DNA of 64,000 nucleotides from Paenibacillus sp. 37. Lineage in GTDB: Bacteria > Bacillota > Bacilli > Paenibacillales > Paenibacillaceae. Made by a program: the position numbers and the translations under genes. Positions 24,268 to 33,810 of this stretch are shown piece after piece. The stretch covers positions 4,588,001 through 4,652,000 of the forward strand of contig NZ_CP043761.1 of the NCBI RefSeq assembly GCF_008386395.1. Direction: 5' to 3'. The notes under the pieces are model-generated. The model was not told the origin of the DNA. It saw only the letters and a program-made list of their open reading frames with translations, and made no database searches. How positions within the stretch are numbered: position 1 is the first letter of the stretch; every line of letters begins with the position of its first letter.

Positions 24268-25074
24268 TCAGCTTACCTTATGCTCAATTCTCAGCTTGTC
24301 AGCGACCATCGCGATGAACTCGCTATTTGTTGGCTTCGACTTGCTGATATTGATCGTGTAACCAAACAAGTGGCTGATGCTGTCGATGTTACCACGAGTC
24401 CATGCCACTTCAATCGCATGACGGATGGCACGTTCGACGCGGGACGGCGTGGTTTTGAATTTTTCGGCAATCGCTGGATACAGTGTTTTGGTGATTGCTC
24501 CCAGAATTTCGATATTGTTATACACCATCGTAATAGCTTCGCGCAAATACTGATATCCCTTAATATGCGCAGGAACGCCGATTTCATGTATGATGGACGT
24601 AATGCTTGCATCGAGATTTTTATGTTTGCCCATGGGCACAACATTGGATTTCATGAACATGGATGATCCATTGCTCGTCGACATCGCGGTCTGTGTTCCA
24701 ACCAGTTGACGCACACGATTCGCAAGCACCTCCATGTCAAACGGCTTGAGAATATAATAAGAAGCTCCGAGTTGCACGGCACGCTGTGTGATATTCTCTT
24801 GTCCGAATGCCGTAAGCATAATGACTTTAGGCTGTGGAGACAGGTTCAGGTTGCGCAAGCGCTCAAGCACACCCAGACCGTCCAGATGAGGCATGATAAT
24901 ATCCAGAATCAATACATCCGGCACATCCCGAGTTTGCTCCAGCAATTGCAGTACTTCTTCTCCATTGTATGCAATACCGGTTACTTCCATATCTTCCTGT
25001 TCAGATATATATTCGGCAAGCAAATTCGTAAATTCACGATTATCATCGGCCAGCAATACCTCAATTTTTTGCAA
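24268..25074 (-). CDS. spo0A: Master sporulation response regulator Spo0A
   Basis: End point of the sporulation phosphorelay. It activates or represses genes at TTGTCGAA boxes when phosphorylated. The receiver domain has LLADDNREF (acidic pair at residues 10-11), [13 protein letters not shown] with the phosphoacceptor Asp near 57, and YILKPFD with the conserved Lys. The C-terminal Spo0A DNA-binding domain has [17 protein letters not shown] and the conserved [17 protein letters not shown] start at 25074 is chosen: AAAGGAGG lies eight bases upstream, and [11 protein letters not shown] matches the family N-terminus. A frame from 25113 has no proper ribosome site. It follows spoIVB, as in other Bacilli. 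Confidence 0.97.
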   Translation of the reverse strand: MQKIEVLLADDNREFTNLLAEYISEQEDMEVTGIAYNGEEVLQLLEQTRDVPDVLILDIIMPHLDGLGVLERLRNLNLSPQPKVIMLTAFGQENITQRAVQLGASYYILKPFDMEVLANRVRQLVGTQTAMSTSNGSSMFMKSNVVPMGKHKNLDASITSIIHEIGVPAHIKGYQYLREAITMVYNNIEILGAITKTLYPAIAEKFKTTPSRVERAIRHAIEVAWTRGNIDSISHLFGYTINISKSKPTNSEFIAMVADKLRIEHKVS

Positions 25075-25131
25075 AACGGTATCCTCCTTTAAATTAAACA
25101 TCGTTTCGTACATTTCCTTACACGTTTAATT

Positions 25132-25250
25132 TTCGACACAGCGAGTTAAATTCCTCCTGTCGAAAATTATTTTTCTTTATTTTTTTTTCTTGATCCTATA
25201 TAATAAATAATTTATTTCATTATCCGATATATTATGTTTGCTTTCGACAA
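25132..25250 (-). promoter_or_regulatory. spo0A control region with three 0A boxes and a SigH-like promoter
   Basis: A perfect TTGTCGAA is on the minus strand at 25243-25250. GTGTCGAA (25132-25139, minus) and CTGTCGAA (25158-25165, plus strand) each match at 7 of 8. The minus strand also has CAGGAGGAATT, then about 12 bases, then GTCGAAAAT, which resembles a sigma-H promoter overlapping the near-start box. Autoregulation, as in B. subtilis, is likely. Confidence 0.75.
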
Positions 25251-25291
25251 AAAAGAACCTCAAGGCTGTTTAACCAGCCTTGAGGTTCTTA
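25250..25291 (-). terminator. Terminator encoding the last codons of spoIVB
   Basis: AAGAACCTCAAGGCTG / CAGCCTTGAGGTTCTT with a six-base loop and T6. The 5' arm is the 3' end of spoIVB, and the perfect 0A box lies right after it. Confidence 0.9.
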
Positions 25292-26598
25292 TCGTTTTCC
25301 TTTTTCATCATAACGCCAGCATCTTGTAACATCCATTCAATGAAGCAACCGTAACCCGATTTCGGATCATTCACGAATACATGAGTAACTGCACCGATCA
25401 ACTTACCATTCTGTACAATAGGGCTGCCACTCATCCCTTGAACGATACCTCCGGTCTTATCCAGCAGTTTCGGGTCCGTGATTCGAAGTACCAGACCTTT
25501 TGTTGCTGGTTCGGTTTGATCTGCCACATGAACAATGTCAATGGAGAAGCGTTCAACTTGTTGACCGTCAACCACGGTAAGTATTTCGGCCGGTCCTTCC
25601 TTTACTTCATGAGAGAAAGCAACGGGAATACCTTTCGAATACAAACTGTGCTCAGGATTTCCGGACATTTTACCAAAGATACCAAAAGCCGTATTACGTT
25701 CAATATTGCCCAAAATTTTGCTTTCCTTGAGGAAATGAGCACGTTTTTCACCCGGATCACCGGTCTCACTTTTAGAAATGGACGTCACATTGGATTGAAC
25801 GATCTGACCACTACCTACAACAATAGATGTTTGTGTGTTCATATCTGTAATGACATGGCCCAGTGCGCCGTATACGCCCTGATCTGGAGCATAGAAGGTA
25901 AGTGTGCCAACACCGGCTGCAGAATCACGAATGTACAATCCAAGCCTCCACGCTTGATCCTCGGAGTCATACGCCGGAGTTAATCGTGTCTTCACCGTTT
26001 CCTTACCACGTTTTAACACAACATCAATACCTTTTTTACTTTTCCCTGCAAGTTCAACGGCTTCAGAGACACCTGCTACGCCATCAAGACGTTTACCATC
26101 CATATGCGTAATCAGATCTCCGAGCTTAATGCCTGCGGTTTCTCCTGGCGATACACGCTCATCCTGCCCAGAGTGGACCAGATGATGACCTACAACCAGA
26201 ATGCCTGCCGATTTAACTTTGACGCCAATCGTTTGACCCCCGGGTACAACACGCAAATCCGGTATCACATTCACATGGACTGTTTTGACCGGAATTTTAC
26301 CCCACAACTTTAACGTTAATTTGGCATGTCCCGTTTGTTGAGGGTGAAGATGCAAAGGTTGTTGCCTGGTAACATGCATCGCTGCCTGATCATCCAAACC
26401 AACGATATCTGGTCGATCTACAACGGCGCTTGAAACAGCAGGTACAGCGAGCCGGACATCCGCTTGCCTGCCAGCAAACACCTGCAATTCATCCGGCAGT
26501 GAAGCATAACTTTGCACAGGCTGAATGGCCTGGCTAATCACACAAAGAAAGAAGGCAAATAAAAGACCTAGCAATTTCTTCCTGAGGGGGGAATTCAA
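25270..26598 (-). CDS. spoIVB: SpoIVB signalling serine peptidase (S55)
   Basis: Secreted by the forespore into the intermembrane space, where it cleaves SpoIVFA to release pro-sigma-K processing. It has an N-terminal membrane anchor/signal (residues 6-28), a PDZ domain with SPGETAGIKLGDLITHMDG near 145-165, and an S55 peptidase domain with GALGHVITDMNT (catalytic His) and QGMSGSPIVQNGKLIGAV (catalytic Ser). The 442 residues are close to the B. subtilis length. The start is TTG at 26598 with AGGGAGTG nine bases upstream. It lies between recN and spo0A, as in B. subtilis. Confidence 0.95.
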   Translation of the reverse strand: MNSPLRKKLLGLLFAFFLCVISQAIQPVQSYASLPDELQVFAGRQADVRLAVPAVSSAVVDRPDIVGLDDQAAMHVTRQQPLHLHPQQTGHAKLTLKLWGKIPVKTVHVNVIPDLRVVPGGQTIGVKVKSAGILVVGHHLVHSGQDERVSPGETAGIKLGDLITHMDGKRLDGVAGVSEAVELAGKSKKGIDVVLKRGKETVKTRLTPAYDSEDQAWRLGLYIRDSAAGVGTLTFYAPDQGVYGALGHVITDMNTQTSIVVGSGQIVQSNVTSISKSETGDPGEKRAHFLKESKILGNIERNTAFGIFGKMSGNPEHSLYSKGIPVAFSHEVKEGPAEILTVVDGQQVERFSIDIVHVADQTEPATKGLVLRITDPKLLDKTGGIVQGMSGSPIVQNGKLIGAVTHVFVNDPKSGYGCFIEWMLQDAGVMMKKENDKNLKAG

Positions 26599-26718
26599 TG
26601 GCTGTCACACTCCCTTTGCTTCTTTCGCTTGACGAAAGGTGGTCGCCAATTGCGTACCTATAAGATAACCTCGCCCCCAGGCTTTTATTACTGTCAATCA
26701 TTACGCCAGCCGTCCGTT

Positions 26719-28437
26719 TCACCCTTTTTTGGCTTCCGCCAAATTCAGCATTTCCTGTGCGTGATGCAGCGTTTTTTCTGTAATTTCCACGCCGCCCAGC
26801 ATACGTGCCAATTCCTTCACTCTGCCTTCGTCTGACAGCGATTCCACCTGCGTCATCGTCCGTCCATCGTAAACATGTTTCTCAATGAGATACTGATGAT
26901 CTGCCATACAAGCCACTTGTGGTAAGTGAGTTATTGAGAAAACCTGACAAGTCGAAGACAAGCGGAACAGTTTTTCCGCAATGGATTGAGCTGCTCTACC
27001 ACTAACTCCGGTATCAACTTCATCAAAAATCAACACAGGTATCCGGTCATGTCGTGCAAAAATACTCTTCATCGCCAGCATCATTCTCGACAACTCACCA
27101 CCTGAAGCAATTTTGCCAAGTGGTCGTAATGGCTCGCCCGGGTTCGGCGAAATCAGGAATTCCGCATTGTCCGCACCCTGACGATTCAGACGAATACGAC
27201 GTCCATTCCATTCAATGCCCTTCGGATCTTCGAAAGGAGTAATCTGAACACGCAACGTAGTCCGCTCCATTTGCAGATCCTTGAGTTCGCTTTCCACCTG
27301 TGCAGCAAGTTCCTCGGCGCATTGTTTGCGAACCTTGCTAAGTTCTTCAGCAGACTCCATCACAAGGTTAAGCATTTTGTCACGTTCAGCTCGCAATTTC
27401 TCCAGCCGTTCGTCCTTGTTCTCCAGTTGGTCGGTTTCATGGCTAATCTGATCATAATAACTCAGAATAAGTTCAACACTGTCCCCGTATTTCCGTCTGA
27501 GGCCAGAAATCAGATTCAGCCTTTGCTCCACTTCTTCCAGCCTTGCCGGATTAAATTCAATCTTCTCCCGGTAATCCCTTAATTGAAATGTCGCATCTTC
27601 CAATTGATAAAATGCGGATTGCAATTGTTCTACAATGGGTTGCAGTCCTTTGCTATCATATCCAGAAATGTCTTCAATTCTTGAAAGAGCAATGCTCACA
27701 GCTTCAAGTCCGCGTTGACCACTGAGCAGATCATATGCACCAGCAACACTGTCCATCATTTTCTCACTATGGGATAGTTTGACCCGTTCTTCCCCGAGTA
27801 ATTCATCCTCGCCTCGTGTAAGGCTTGCCGCTGAGATCTCCTCAAGCTGAAACCGATACATGTCCAAGAGTTGATATGCCCGCTGACTGGACTCCTGAAG
27901 CGCACGCAGTTCTTTTTCCGCCGTGATAAACTTGCTGTAGCGCTCCTGGTACTTCGCTTTGATCGGTCCGATTACTTCCGAGCCATAGGTGTCGAGAAGC
28001 CCCAGATGGCTCTCAGCGCGCAGCAAACTCTGATGTTCATGTTGTCCATGAATATTGATCAGCTTCTCGCCTACTTCCCGCAGCATGGTCAGATTGACCA
28101 ATTGCCCATTAATGCGGGACGTACTTTTCCCCTGTGTGTTCAGTTCACGTCGAATGACCAGATGCTCTTCAGGCTCACAATGGATACCCAACTTCTCTAA
28201 TGTCTGCCATACCGGATGACTTTGCTCCATCTCAAACAAGGCTTCCATCTCTGCCTTCTCACATCCGTACCGGATCAGATCAGCTGAACTTCGTCCACCG
28301 GCAATTAAGCCAAGTGCATCTATAATAATCGACTTCCCTGCACCCGTTTCCCCTGAAAGTACATGGAATCCCGGATGGAATACAACGTCCACTTCTTCCA
28401 CCACAGCCAAATTACGAATCGATAACGTAACTAACAT
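26719..28437 (-). CDS. recN: DNA repair protein RecN
   Basis: SMC-like ATPase that gathers at double-strand breaks. The N-terminal Walker A is SGETGAGKSIIIDALGL (about residues 28-44), followed by a long coiled-coil middle (about 150-370). The C-terminal half has the signature ASGGELSRMMLAMK, Walker B VLIFDEVDTGVSG and FSITHLPQVA. ATG 28437 is chosen because GGAGGTG is nine bases upstream; a GTG inside that site is unlikely. The 572-residue length is normal. It is followed by spoIVB and preceded by argR. Confidence 0.95.
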   Translation of the reverse strand: MLVTLSIRNLAVVEEVDVVFHPGFHVLSGETGAGKSIIIDALGLIAGGRSSADLIRYGCEKAEMEALFEMEQSHPVWQTLEKLGIHCEPEEHLVIRRELNTQGKSTSRINGQLVNLTMLREVGEKLINIHGQHEHQSLLRAESHLGLLDTYGSEVIGPIKAKYQERYSKFITAEKELRALQESSQRAYQLLDMYRFQLEEISAASLTRGEDELLGEERVKLSHSEKMMDSVAGAYDLLSGQRGLEAVSIALSRIEDISGYDSKGLQPIVEQLQSAFYQLEDATFQLRDYREKIEFNPARLEEVEQRLNLISGLRRKYGDSVELILSYYDQISHETDQLENKDERLEKLRAERDKMLNLVMESAEELSKVRKQCAEELAAQVESELKDLQMERTTLRVQITPFEDPKGIEWNGRRIRLNRQGADNAEFLISPNPGEPLRPLGKIASGGELSRMMLAMKSIFARHDRIPVLIFDEVDTGVSGRAAQSIAEKLFRLSSTCQVFSITHLPQVACMADHQYLIEKHVYDGRTMTQVESLSDEGRVKELARMLGGVEITEKTLHHAQEMLNLAEAKKG

Positions 28438-28491
28438 CTGCAAAAACACCTCCGGATGACTAACTCAGAAATTATGTTTTTGAACCATTGA

Positions 28492-28941
28492 TTAAGCAAT
28501 GTAACCCATGATCCGCTCAATAACGGTCACACTGTTACCTTCAGTCCGGCAGATAATCAGAATGGTGTCATCTCCACAAATCGTGCCCATGACTTCATTC
28601 CACTCAATATTATCAAGCAGAGCTGCAATGGAGTTGGCTGTTCCTGGCAAACATTTCATCACAACCAGATTGTTTGTGTGATCAATGTGCAAGAAGTTGT
28701 CAACAAGTGCACGCTTCAACTTTTGAATCGGATTATATCGTTGATCTGTCGGCAAAGAGTACTTGTATCTTCCGTCATCCATCGGAATCTTGATTAACAG
28801 AAGTTCCTTGATATCCCGGGATACCGTCGCCTGAGTCACCTGAAAACCTGATTTGCGTAGTGCTTCAACCAGATCATCCTGGGTCTCAATTTCATTTTGA
28901 CTAATGATTTCACGAATTTTGATGTGCCTTTGTCCTTTCAT
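28492..28941 (-). CDS. argR: Arginine repressor ArgR/AhrC
   Basis: Hexameric regulator that represses arginine synthesis and activates catabolism. The N-terminal winged helix contains [16 protein letters not shown] (about residues 35-50). The C-terminal oligomerisation and arginine-binding domain has [11 protein letters not shown] and [13 protein letters not shown] with the Asp pair that contacts arginine. Length is 149 residues, exactly typical. GGAGG lies five bases before ATG. In many Bacillota it sits between a TlyA-type gene and recN, as here, although an extra gene (29026) intervenes. Confidence 0.95.
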   Translation of the reverse strand: MKGQRHIKIREIISQNEIETQDDLVEALRKSGFQVTQATVSRDIKELLLIKIPMDDGRYKYSLPTDQRYNPIQKLKRALVDNFLHIDHTNNLVVMKCLPGTANSIAALLDNIEWNEVMGTICGDDTILIICRTEGNSVTVIERIMGYIA

Positions 28942-29025
28942 ACATGCCTCCAGTTAAATGTATTGCAATAAAGCAGCATTTGTAATTCGCCGCAGACTTT
29001 GCCCTGCAATGTTCATTCTTTTATA

Positions 29026-29511
29026 TTAGTCCAGATCATCCCCATCATACACATCTTCCTGATAGTCCATGAGCCTGATTAACTTAATATCGGAATCCTC
29101 CACGTCAACATACAGCAATCCTTCACAGCCAGGATATAACAACAGGTAATTGAGGAAGCGATCCCTTAGCGCAGGGCCGGTCATTTCAATTGGCTGTCTG
29201 CGACGAGACGTTTTCACGAGGTATCTGAGATCCTCACGTTCTGCAACATAATCAATGAATAATCTGCTGTAATAAACGGATTCATTGGCCTCAAAAGCCA
29301 GAGGAACCTTCATTTTGCCACCGATGACTTCGTAACCCTGTGCTTCAAGCAAATCCAAGGCCGGGGAATCCTGAATCTTCACGTTCAGCTGCATTCCAGA
29401 CAAGCTTACCGGCGTCGGTCGGTTCACCCAATTACGCAAGCCAAAGAACAGCCACAAGATCAAACAGACAGCAAGTACACCTATAACGATTGTGTCATAT
29501 TGACCATCCAT
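29026..29511 (-). CDS. Hypothetical single-pass membrane protein
   Basis: 161 residues with a transmembrane helix at about 8-25 (IVIGVLAVCLILWLFFGL), a short basic stretch (RNWVNRP), and a globular domain of mixed alpha/beta character ending in an acidic tail (DYQEDVYDGDDLD). The ribosome site GAGGTGAGCG precedes ATG. I do not recognise the family. It lies between argR and tlyA, where B. subtilis has nothing, so it may be a Paenibacillus-lineage gene. Co-transcription with tlyA and argR is likely from the spacing (about 85 bases each side). Confidence 0.75.
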   Translation of the reverse strand: MDGQYDTIVIGVLAVCLILWLFFGLRNWVNRPTPVSLSGMQLNVKIQDSPALDLLEAQGYEVIGGKMKVPLAFEANESVYYSRLFIDYVAEREDLRYLVKTSRRRQPIEMTGPALRDRFLNYLLLYPGCEGLLYVDVEDSDIKLIRLMDYQEDVYDGDDLD

Positions 29512-29595
29512 TATCGCTCACCTCGAAGACATATTCGAGGTTCAGTAACGATTTCCCTTTACCTCAATCACCTTTCCAGCGAAAAGAAACCCATC

Positions 29596-30441
29596 TTATG
29601 ATGAGTTTCCCGTAAATGTATGAGCTGCTTCCTTTGCAACTTGCTCCGCAAGTGCGTCAAGTGAAGCTGGATCGATCTCTGGTTGTGTTGCCTCTGGTGC
29701 TTCCAGACGCCAATGTGCGAGAAATTCTATATTACCTTCTCCACCGGTTATCGGTGAAAAAGTTAAACTCTGCAGATGCAAACCAAGTTGACTGGCAAAA
29801 TGAAGCATCGTCTGCAATACATCCTTGTGTACCTTCGTATCACGTACCACACCGGACTTGCCTACTTTTTCACGCCCTGCCTCAAATTGAGGTTTAATCA
29901 ATGCAACGATATCTGCAGGTTGTTTCAAAAGAGCCAGAAGTGGCGGCAATATGATTCGCAGTGAAATGAACGACACATCAATGCTCGCAAAGTTCGGCAC
30001 GGGTCCCGTCAGATCTTCAGGAGTCACATAGCGGAAATTAGTTCGTTCCATAACAGTAACCCGCTCATCATTACGCAAAGACCAGTCGAGCTGATTATAC
30101 CCCACATCAATAGCGTAGACGTGAGATGCGCCATGCTGAAGTGCACAATCCGTAAATCCACCGGTGGATGAACCTATGTCGAGCATGACAAGTCCATTCA
30201 TATCAAGGCCGAAATGACGGATCGCTTTTTCGAGCTTTAATCCGCCTCTGCCGACGTAGGGATGTACCGAGCCTTTAACTTTTAGCTCGGCTTCCCTTGG
30301 AATTTTCATGCCCGCCTTTTCGATCGGCTCATTATTGGCATATACCAGTCCAGCCATGATTGCAGCTTTTGCCTTCTCACGACTTTCATAATAGCCCTGC
30401 TCAACCAGCAGAACATCAATTCGTTCTTTCGGGAGTGACAT
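29596..30441 (-). CDS. tlyA: TlyA-type rRNA 2'-O-methyltransferase (YqxC)
   Basis: An S4 RNA-binding domain (residues 5-65, RIDVLLVEQGYYESREKAKAA) is followed by a Rossmann FtsJ-like methyltransferase domain with LDIGSSTGGFTDCALQ (about 85-100, S-adenosylmethionine loop), AIDVGYNQLDW and ASIDVSFISLR. Family members methylate ribose 2'-OH groups in 16S and/or 23S rRNA. The residue set in B. subtilis YqxC is similar; targets here are unproven. ATG 30441 follows a weak purine run. It starts 22 bases after the dxs stop, in the same operon. Confidence 0.9.
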   Translation of the reverse strand: MSLPKERIDVLLVEQGYYESREKAKAAIMAGLVYANNEPIEKAGMKIPREAELKVKGSVHPYVGRGGLKLEKAIRHFGLDMNGLVMLDIGSSTGGFTDCALQHGASHVYAIDVGYNQLDWSLRNDERVTVMERTNFRYVTPEDLTGPVPNFASIDVSFISLRIILPPLLALLKQPADIVALIKPQFEAGREKVGKSGVVRDTKVHKDVLQTMLHFASQLGLHLQSLTFSPITGGEGNIEFLAHWRLEAPEATQPEIDPASLDALAEQVAKEAAHTFTGNSS

Positions 30442-30463
30442 GTCTGTCTCCTATCATGTAAAT

Positions 30464-32371
30464 TTACGAAGGAAAACGTGTTTTGGGTATGCCATAAGAT
30501 GATTGAACAGCCATCTTGCGCAGTTCAGCACATACATTTTCAACGGTAAGACCCACTTCCTCACGTTGTTCCTTAATACTGCCATGCTCGATGAAGCGAT
30601 CCGGAATCCCCATCAATTGTACATGAACATCATGCAGTCCCTGTTCTGCATAAAATTCCAGCACTGCACTACCCATGCTGCCTGCTTGAGATGTTTCTTC
30701 AAGTACAATCAATTTGGTGCCTCGAACAGCTAAATCACGCAACATTTGCTCGTCAAGAGGTTTCAGGAAGCGAGCGTTGATTACGCCAGCTGTGATACCT
30801 TCCCGCTTCACCATCTCCGCTGCTTCTTCTGCAAGCTGCACCATCGATCCTGAAGCGATGACAGCATATCCCTCCGATGGACGCAGTTGCTCCCATGATC
30901 CGATTGGAATCGAAACAAGTACATCATCCAAAGGTACACCGACCACATTGTTTCGTGGATAACGGTAAGCAATTGGACCTTCATTATAATCAAGCGCCGT
31001 TTTCATCATATGACGCAATTCATTTTCGTCTTTTGGCATCATCAGAACGATATTTGGAATATGACGCATAAATGCCACATCATACACCCCTTGATGTGTT
31101 TCCCCATCCGGACCAACAAACCCGGCACGGTCAATGGCAAACATCACGTTAGCGTTATGTCGGCAAATATCATGTACGATCTGATCATATGCACGTTGCA
31201 TAAACGTAGAATACACGGCAAAGACCGGCTTCAAGCCTTCCATAGCCAGTGCAGCACACATGGTTGCCGCATGCTGTTCTGCGATCCCTACGTCAATCAT
31301 GCGGTCAGGAAATTCCTTACTAAAAGGAATGAGACCTGATCCTGTAGGCATTGCTGGCGTTACAGCTACGACCCGCTTATCCTGCTTCGCAAGATCAATT
31401 AACGTTTGACCAAACACTTCCGTGTACATCGGTTTCCCCACAGCTTTCAGCACTTGACCGGATTCAATTTTGTACGGAGAAATCCCGTGCCACTTGTGTG
31501 AATCGGCTTCTGCTGGCTGATAACCTTTGCCTTTGGTCGTGAGCACGTGAACGAGCACAGGACCATCAACGTTATCAGCCTGTTTGAAGGTTTCAATCAA
31601 TTTGGGAATATCGTGTCCATCAATCGGACCCAAATACGTGAAGCCCAGTTCTTCAAAAAGAACACCTGGTACCATCATATATTTGACACTATCTTTGATC
31701 CAGCTTGCCGATTTGGCCAAACGATCCCCAATAGCAGGAATTTTTTTAAGCATGCCCTCGACATCATCTTTCGCTTTCAGATAATGACGATCCGAACGAA
31801 TTTTGCTCAAATATTTATGCATGGCCCCAACGTTTGGAGCAATGGACATTTCATTATCATTCAGAATAACCATCAGTTTTCTCTGCTCATGACCGATATG
31901 ATTGAGAGCCTCAAAAGCCATACCACCTGTAAGCGCTCCATCACCAATCATCGCGATAACTTGGTTGTCCTCACCCTTCAGATCACGTGCAAGGGCCATC
32001 CCCATCGCAGCGGACAATGAAGTACTGCTGTGTCCAGCTTCCCATACATCATGTTCACTTTCGTTGCGTTTGACAAACCCGCACAGGCCGTTATGTTGAC
32101 GCAATGTATCAAAGCGATCCATACGCCCTGTCAGAACTTTGTGCACATAAGCCTGATGCCCTACATCAAAAATCATTTTGTCTGCTGGACTGTTATAGCA
32201 GTAATGCAGGGCTACCGTGAGCTCAACCACGCCTAAGTTGGGTGCGAGATGCCCACCTGTAACAGACAGTTTCTCAATCAGAAACTGCCGGATCTCTGCC
32301 GACAAAAGGGCAAGATCATCCTGAGACATCGACTTTAGATCACTGGGTTGTTTAATTTGTGGAAGCAGCAC
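30464..32371 (-). CDS. dxs: 1-deoxy-D-xylulose-5-phosphate synthase
   Basis: First enzyme of the MEP isoprenoid pathway. It condenses pyruvate and glyceraldehyde 3-phosphate using thiamine diphosphate. The 635-residue length is standard. [16 protein letters not shown] and [11 protein letters not shown] (about 37-80) and the diphosphate motif [15 protein letters not shown]...[12 protein letters not shown] (about 142-175) are visible. The C-terminal transketolase domain follows, with [17 protein letters not shown]. It lies upstream of tlyA and downstream of ispA, so two isoprenoid genes share the transcription unit. No regulatory RNA was recognised in the 283 bases ahead of it. Confidence 0.96.
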   Translation of the reverse strand: MLLPQIKQPSDLKSMSQDDLALLSAEIRQFLIEKLSVTGGHLAPNLGVVELTVALHYCYNSPADKMIFDVGHQAYVHKVLTGRMDRFDTLRQHNGLCGFVKRNESEHDVWEAGHSSTSLSAAMGMALARDLKGEDNQVIAMIGDGALTGGMAFEALNHIGHEQRKLMVILNDNEMSIAPNVGAMHKYLSKIRSDRHYLKAKDDVEGMLKKIPAIGDRLAKSASWIKDSVKYMMVPGVLFEELGFTYLGPIDGHDIPKLIETFKQADNVDGPVLVHVLTTKGKGYQPAEADSHKWHGISPYKIESGQVLKAVGKPMYTEVFGQTLIDLAKQDKRVVAVTPAMPTGSGLIPFSKEFPDRMIDVGIAEQHAATMCAALAMEGLKPVFAVYSTFMQRAYDQIVHDICRHNANVMFAIDRAGFVGPDGETHQGVYDVAFMRHIPNIVLMMPKDENELRHMMKTALDYNEGPIAYRYPRNNVVGVPLDDVLVSIPIGSWEQLRPSEGYAVIASGSMVQLAEEAAEMVKREGITAGVINARFLKPLDEQMLRDLAVRGTKLIVLEETSQAGSMGSAVLEFYAEQGLHDVHVQLMGIPDRFIEHGSIKEQREEVGLTVENVCAELRKMAVQSSYGIPKTRFPS

Positions 32372-32654
32372 GAGAATCTCCCCGCTTTCCTAGATTGTTT
32401 AGTTATTGTTGTAAATCGATATATACATTATGAATCAAATGACATTAAATCATTATAACATAAAAGAACAAGAATCATAATTTACTGCACTATACTCCCG
32501 ATAACGAGCATTCTCGCCAGCAAGTTACTTAAAATTCTTCTCCATATGTATTCCCGCATCCACTGAGGACAGACTTTTCCCATCTAATCGGAAAAAGGAC
32601 ATTACATTTATTACACGGTTATACAGGTTTTGAAACAACGCGTTTTATTCGAAT

Positions 32655-33560
32655 CTAATGGTCTCGACTCATCAGATAATCTGCAATTTCCAGCAATCTG
32701 GATGCATCAGGTAACTCGGCTCTTTCAAGTGCATCTTTTGCAGATTGGGTAAGGGATTTCACTTCATCTAGAGAAGCGTCCATGCCAATAAAATAAGGAT
32801 ACGTTACCTTCTGCTGATTCACATCGCTCTGTGTTTTTTTGCCCATCTTCTGCTCGTCACCCGTCAGGTCGAGAATATCATCCTGAATCTGGAACGCCAG
32901 CCCCAAATCACGGCCAAACACACGTAAGGCTTCCAATTGTCCTTCCGTTGCTCCACCAATTCGTGCTCCAGCAATGAGTGAGAAAACAATCAGGTCACCC
33001 GTTTTGTGCAAATGAATATATTGGAGCTGTGAAAGATCAGTCATGCCTTGCTCACCTTCCATATCCGCAACTTGGCCGCCGACCATGCCTCTTGCTCCAG
33101 CAAGTTCGGACATGTCCTCTACGATGGACAGCAGCGCATCTGCCGCCACACCACTACGGCGTCCAGCTTGAACAATGCTATAAAAAGCATGGGTTAACAG
33201 CGCATCACCTGCCAATATGGCTGTTGCCTCACCATATACCTTATGATTCGTTAATTTTCCCCTGCGGTAATCATCATTATCCATAGCAGGCAGGTCGTCG
33301 TGGATCAGTGAATACGTATGAACCATCTCCACGGCGCAGGCTACCGGCATTGCAGCTGTACGCTGTGCACCGAAGGCTTCCGCCGCAGCAACGACCAGAA
33401 GAGGACGAAGGCGTTTACCTCCGGCCATGAGTGAGTACTGCATCGCATCCGACAACGATTGTGGTACATCCCAGTGAACAGGAAGCGTGTGTTTCAACGC
33501 TTCTGTCACCTCAGCTGTAACCTCTTCGAGGTATGCTTGAAACGAAGGACGATTACTCAT
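32655..33560 (-). CDS. ispA: Farnesyl diphosphate synthase
   Basis: Builds geranyl and farnesyl diphosphate from isopentenyl and dimethylallyl diphosphate. Both Asp-rich motifs are present: DDLPAMDNDDYRRG (about residue 82) and QIQDDILDLTGD (about 215). ATG 33560 (MSNRPSFQAYL) is chosen because it overlaps the end of xseB as ATGAGTAA, a common coupling. A frame extension of 19 codons upstream lacks a good start. The 301-residue length fits. The 283-base gap to dxs contains no obvious gene. Confidence 0.94.
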   Translation of the reverse strand: MSNRPSFQAYLEEVTAEVTEALKHTLPVHWDVPQSLSDAMQYSLMAGGKRLRPLLVVAAAEAFGAQRTAAMPVACAVEMVHTYSLIHDDLPAMDNDDYRRGKLTNHKVYGEATAILAGDALLTHAFYSIVQAGRRSGVAADALLSIVEDMSELAGARGMVGGQVADMEGEQGMTDLSQLQYIHLHKTGDLIVFSLIAGARIGGATEGQLEALRVFGRDLGLAFQIQDDILDLTGDEQKMGKKTQSDVNQQKVTYPYFIGMDASLDEVKSLTQSAKDALERAELPDASRLLEIADYLMSRDH

Positions 33561-33810
33561 GGACTTCACCGCTCTCATCGTCAGCAGTTCCGAAAGGCTT
33601 CTTGCGAAGCTCTCCATCTTCTTCTACGATCATCTCGATCTTGCGTTCCACTTGTTCCAGCTTCAGTCCGCAAAGTTGCGAAAGCTTCATCCCGCGTTGA
33701 AACAGATCGATGGCCTGTTCCAACGGAACATCACCATGTTCCAGCTGACCTACGATGTCTTCCAATGCCGCCATTGCCTCTTCAAAATTCAATTCCGGTT
33801 CATTCGCCAT
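33553..33810 (-). CDS. xseB: Exodeoxyribonuclease VII small subunit
   Basis: 85 residues. It has the family core FEEAMAALEDIVGQLEHGDVPLEQAIDLFQRGMKL (cited in part: positions 9-43) and CGLKLEQVERKIE. It coats the large subunit to form the single-strand exonuclease. It overlaps the end of xseA by 11 bases and the start of ispA by 8. GGAGGACGA precedes ATG. The acidic C-terminal tail is slightly longer than average. Confidence 0.93.
   Translation of the reverse strand: MANEPELNFEEAMAALEDIVGQLEHGDVPLEQAIDLFQRGMKLSQLCGLKLEQVERKIEMIVEEDGELRKKPFGTADDESGEVHE

Noticed and set aside
31547..32020. Plus-strand frame of 157 codons opposite dxs
   Set aside because: Shadow of a conserved gene; no start signal and no recognisable domain.
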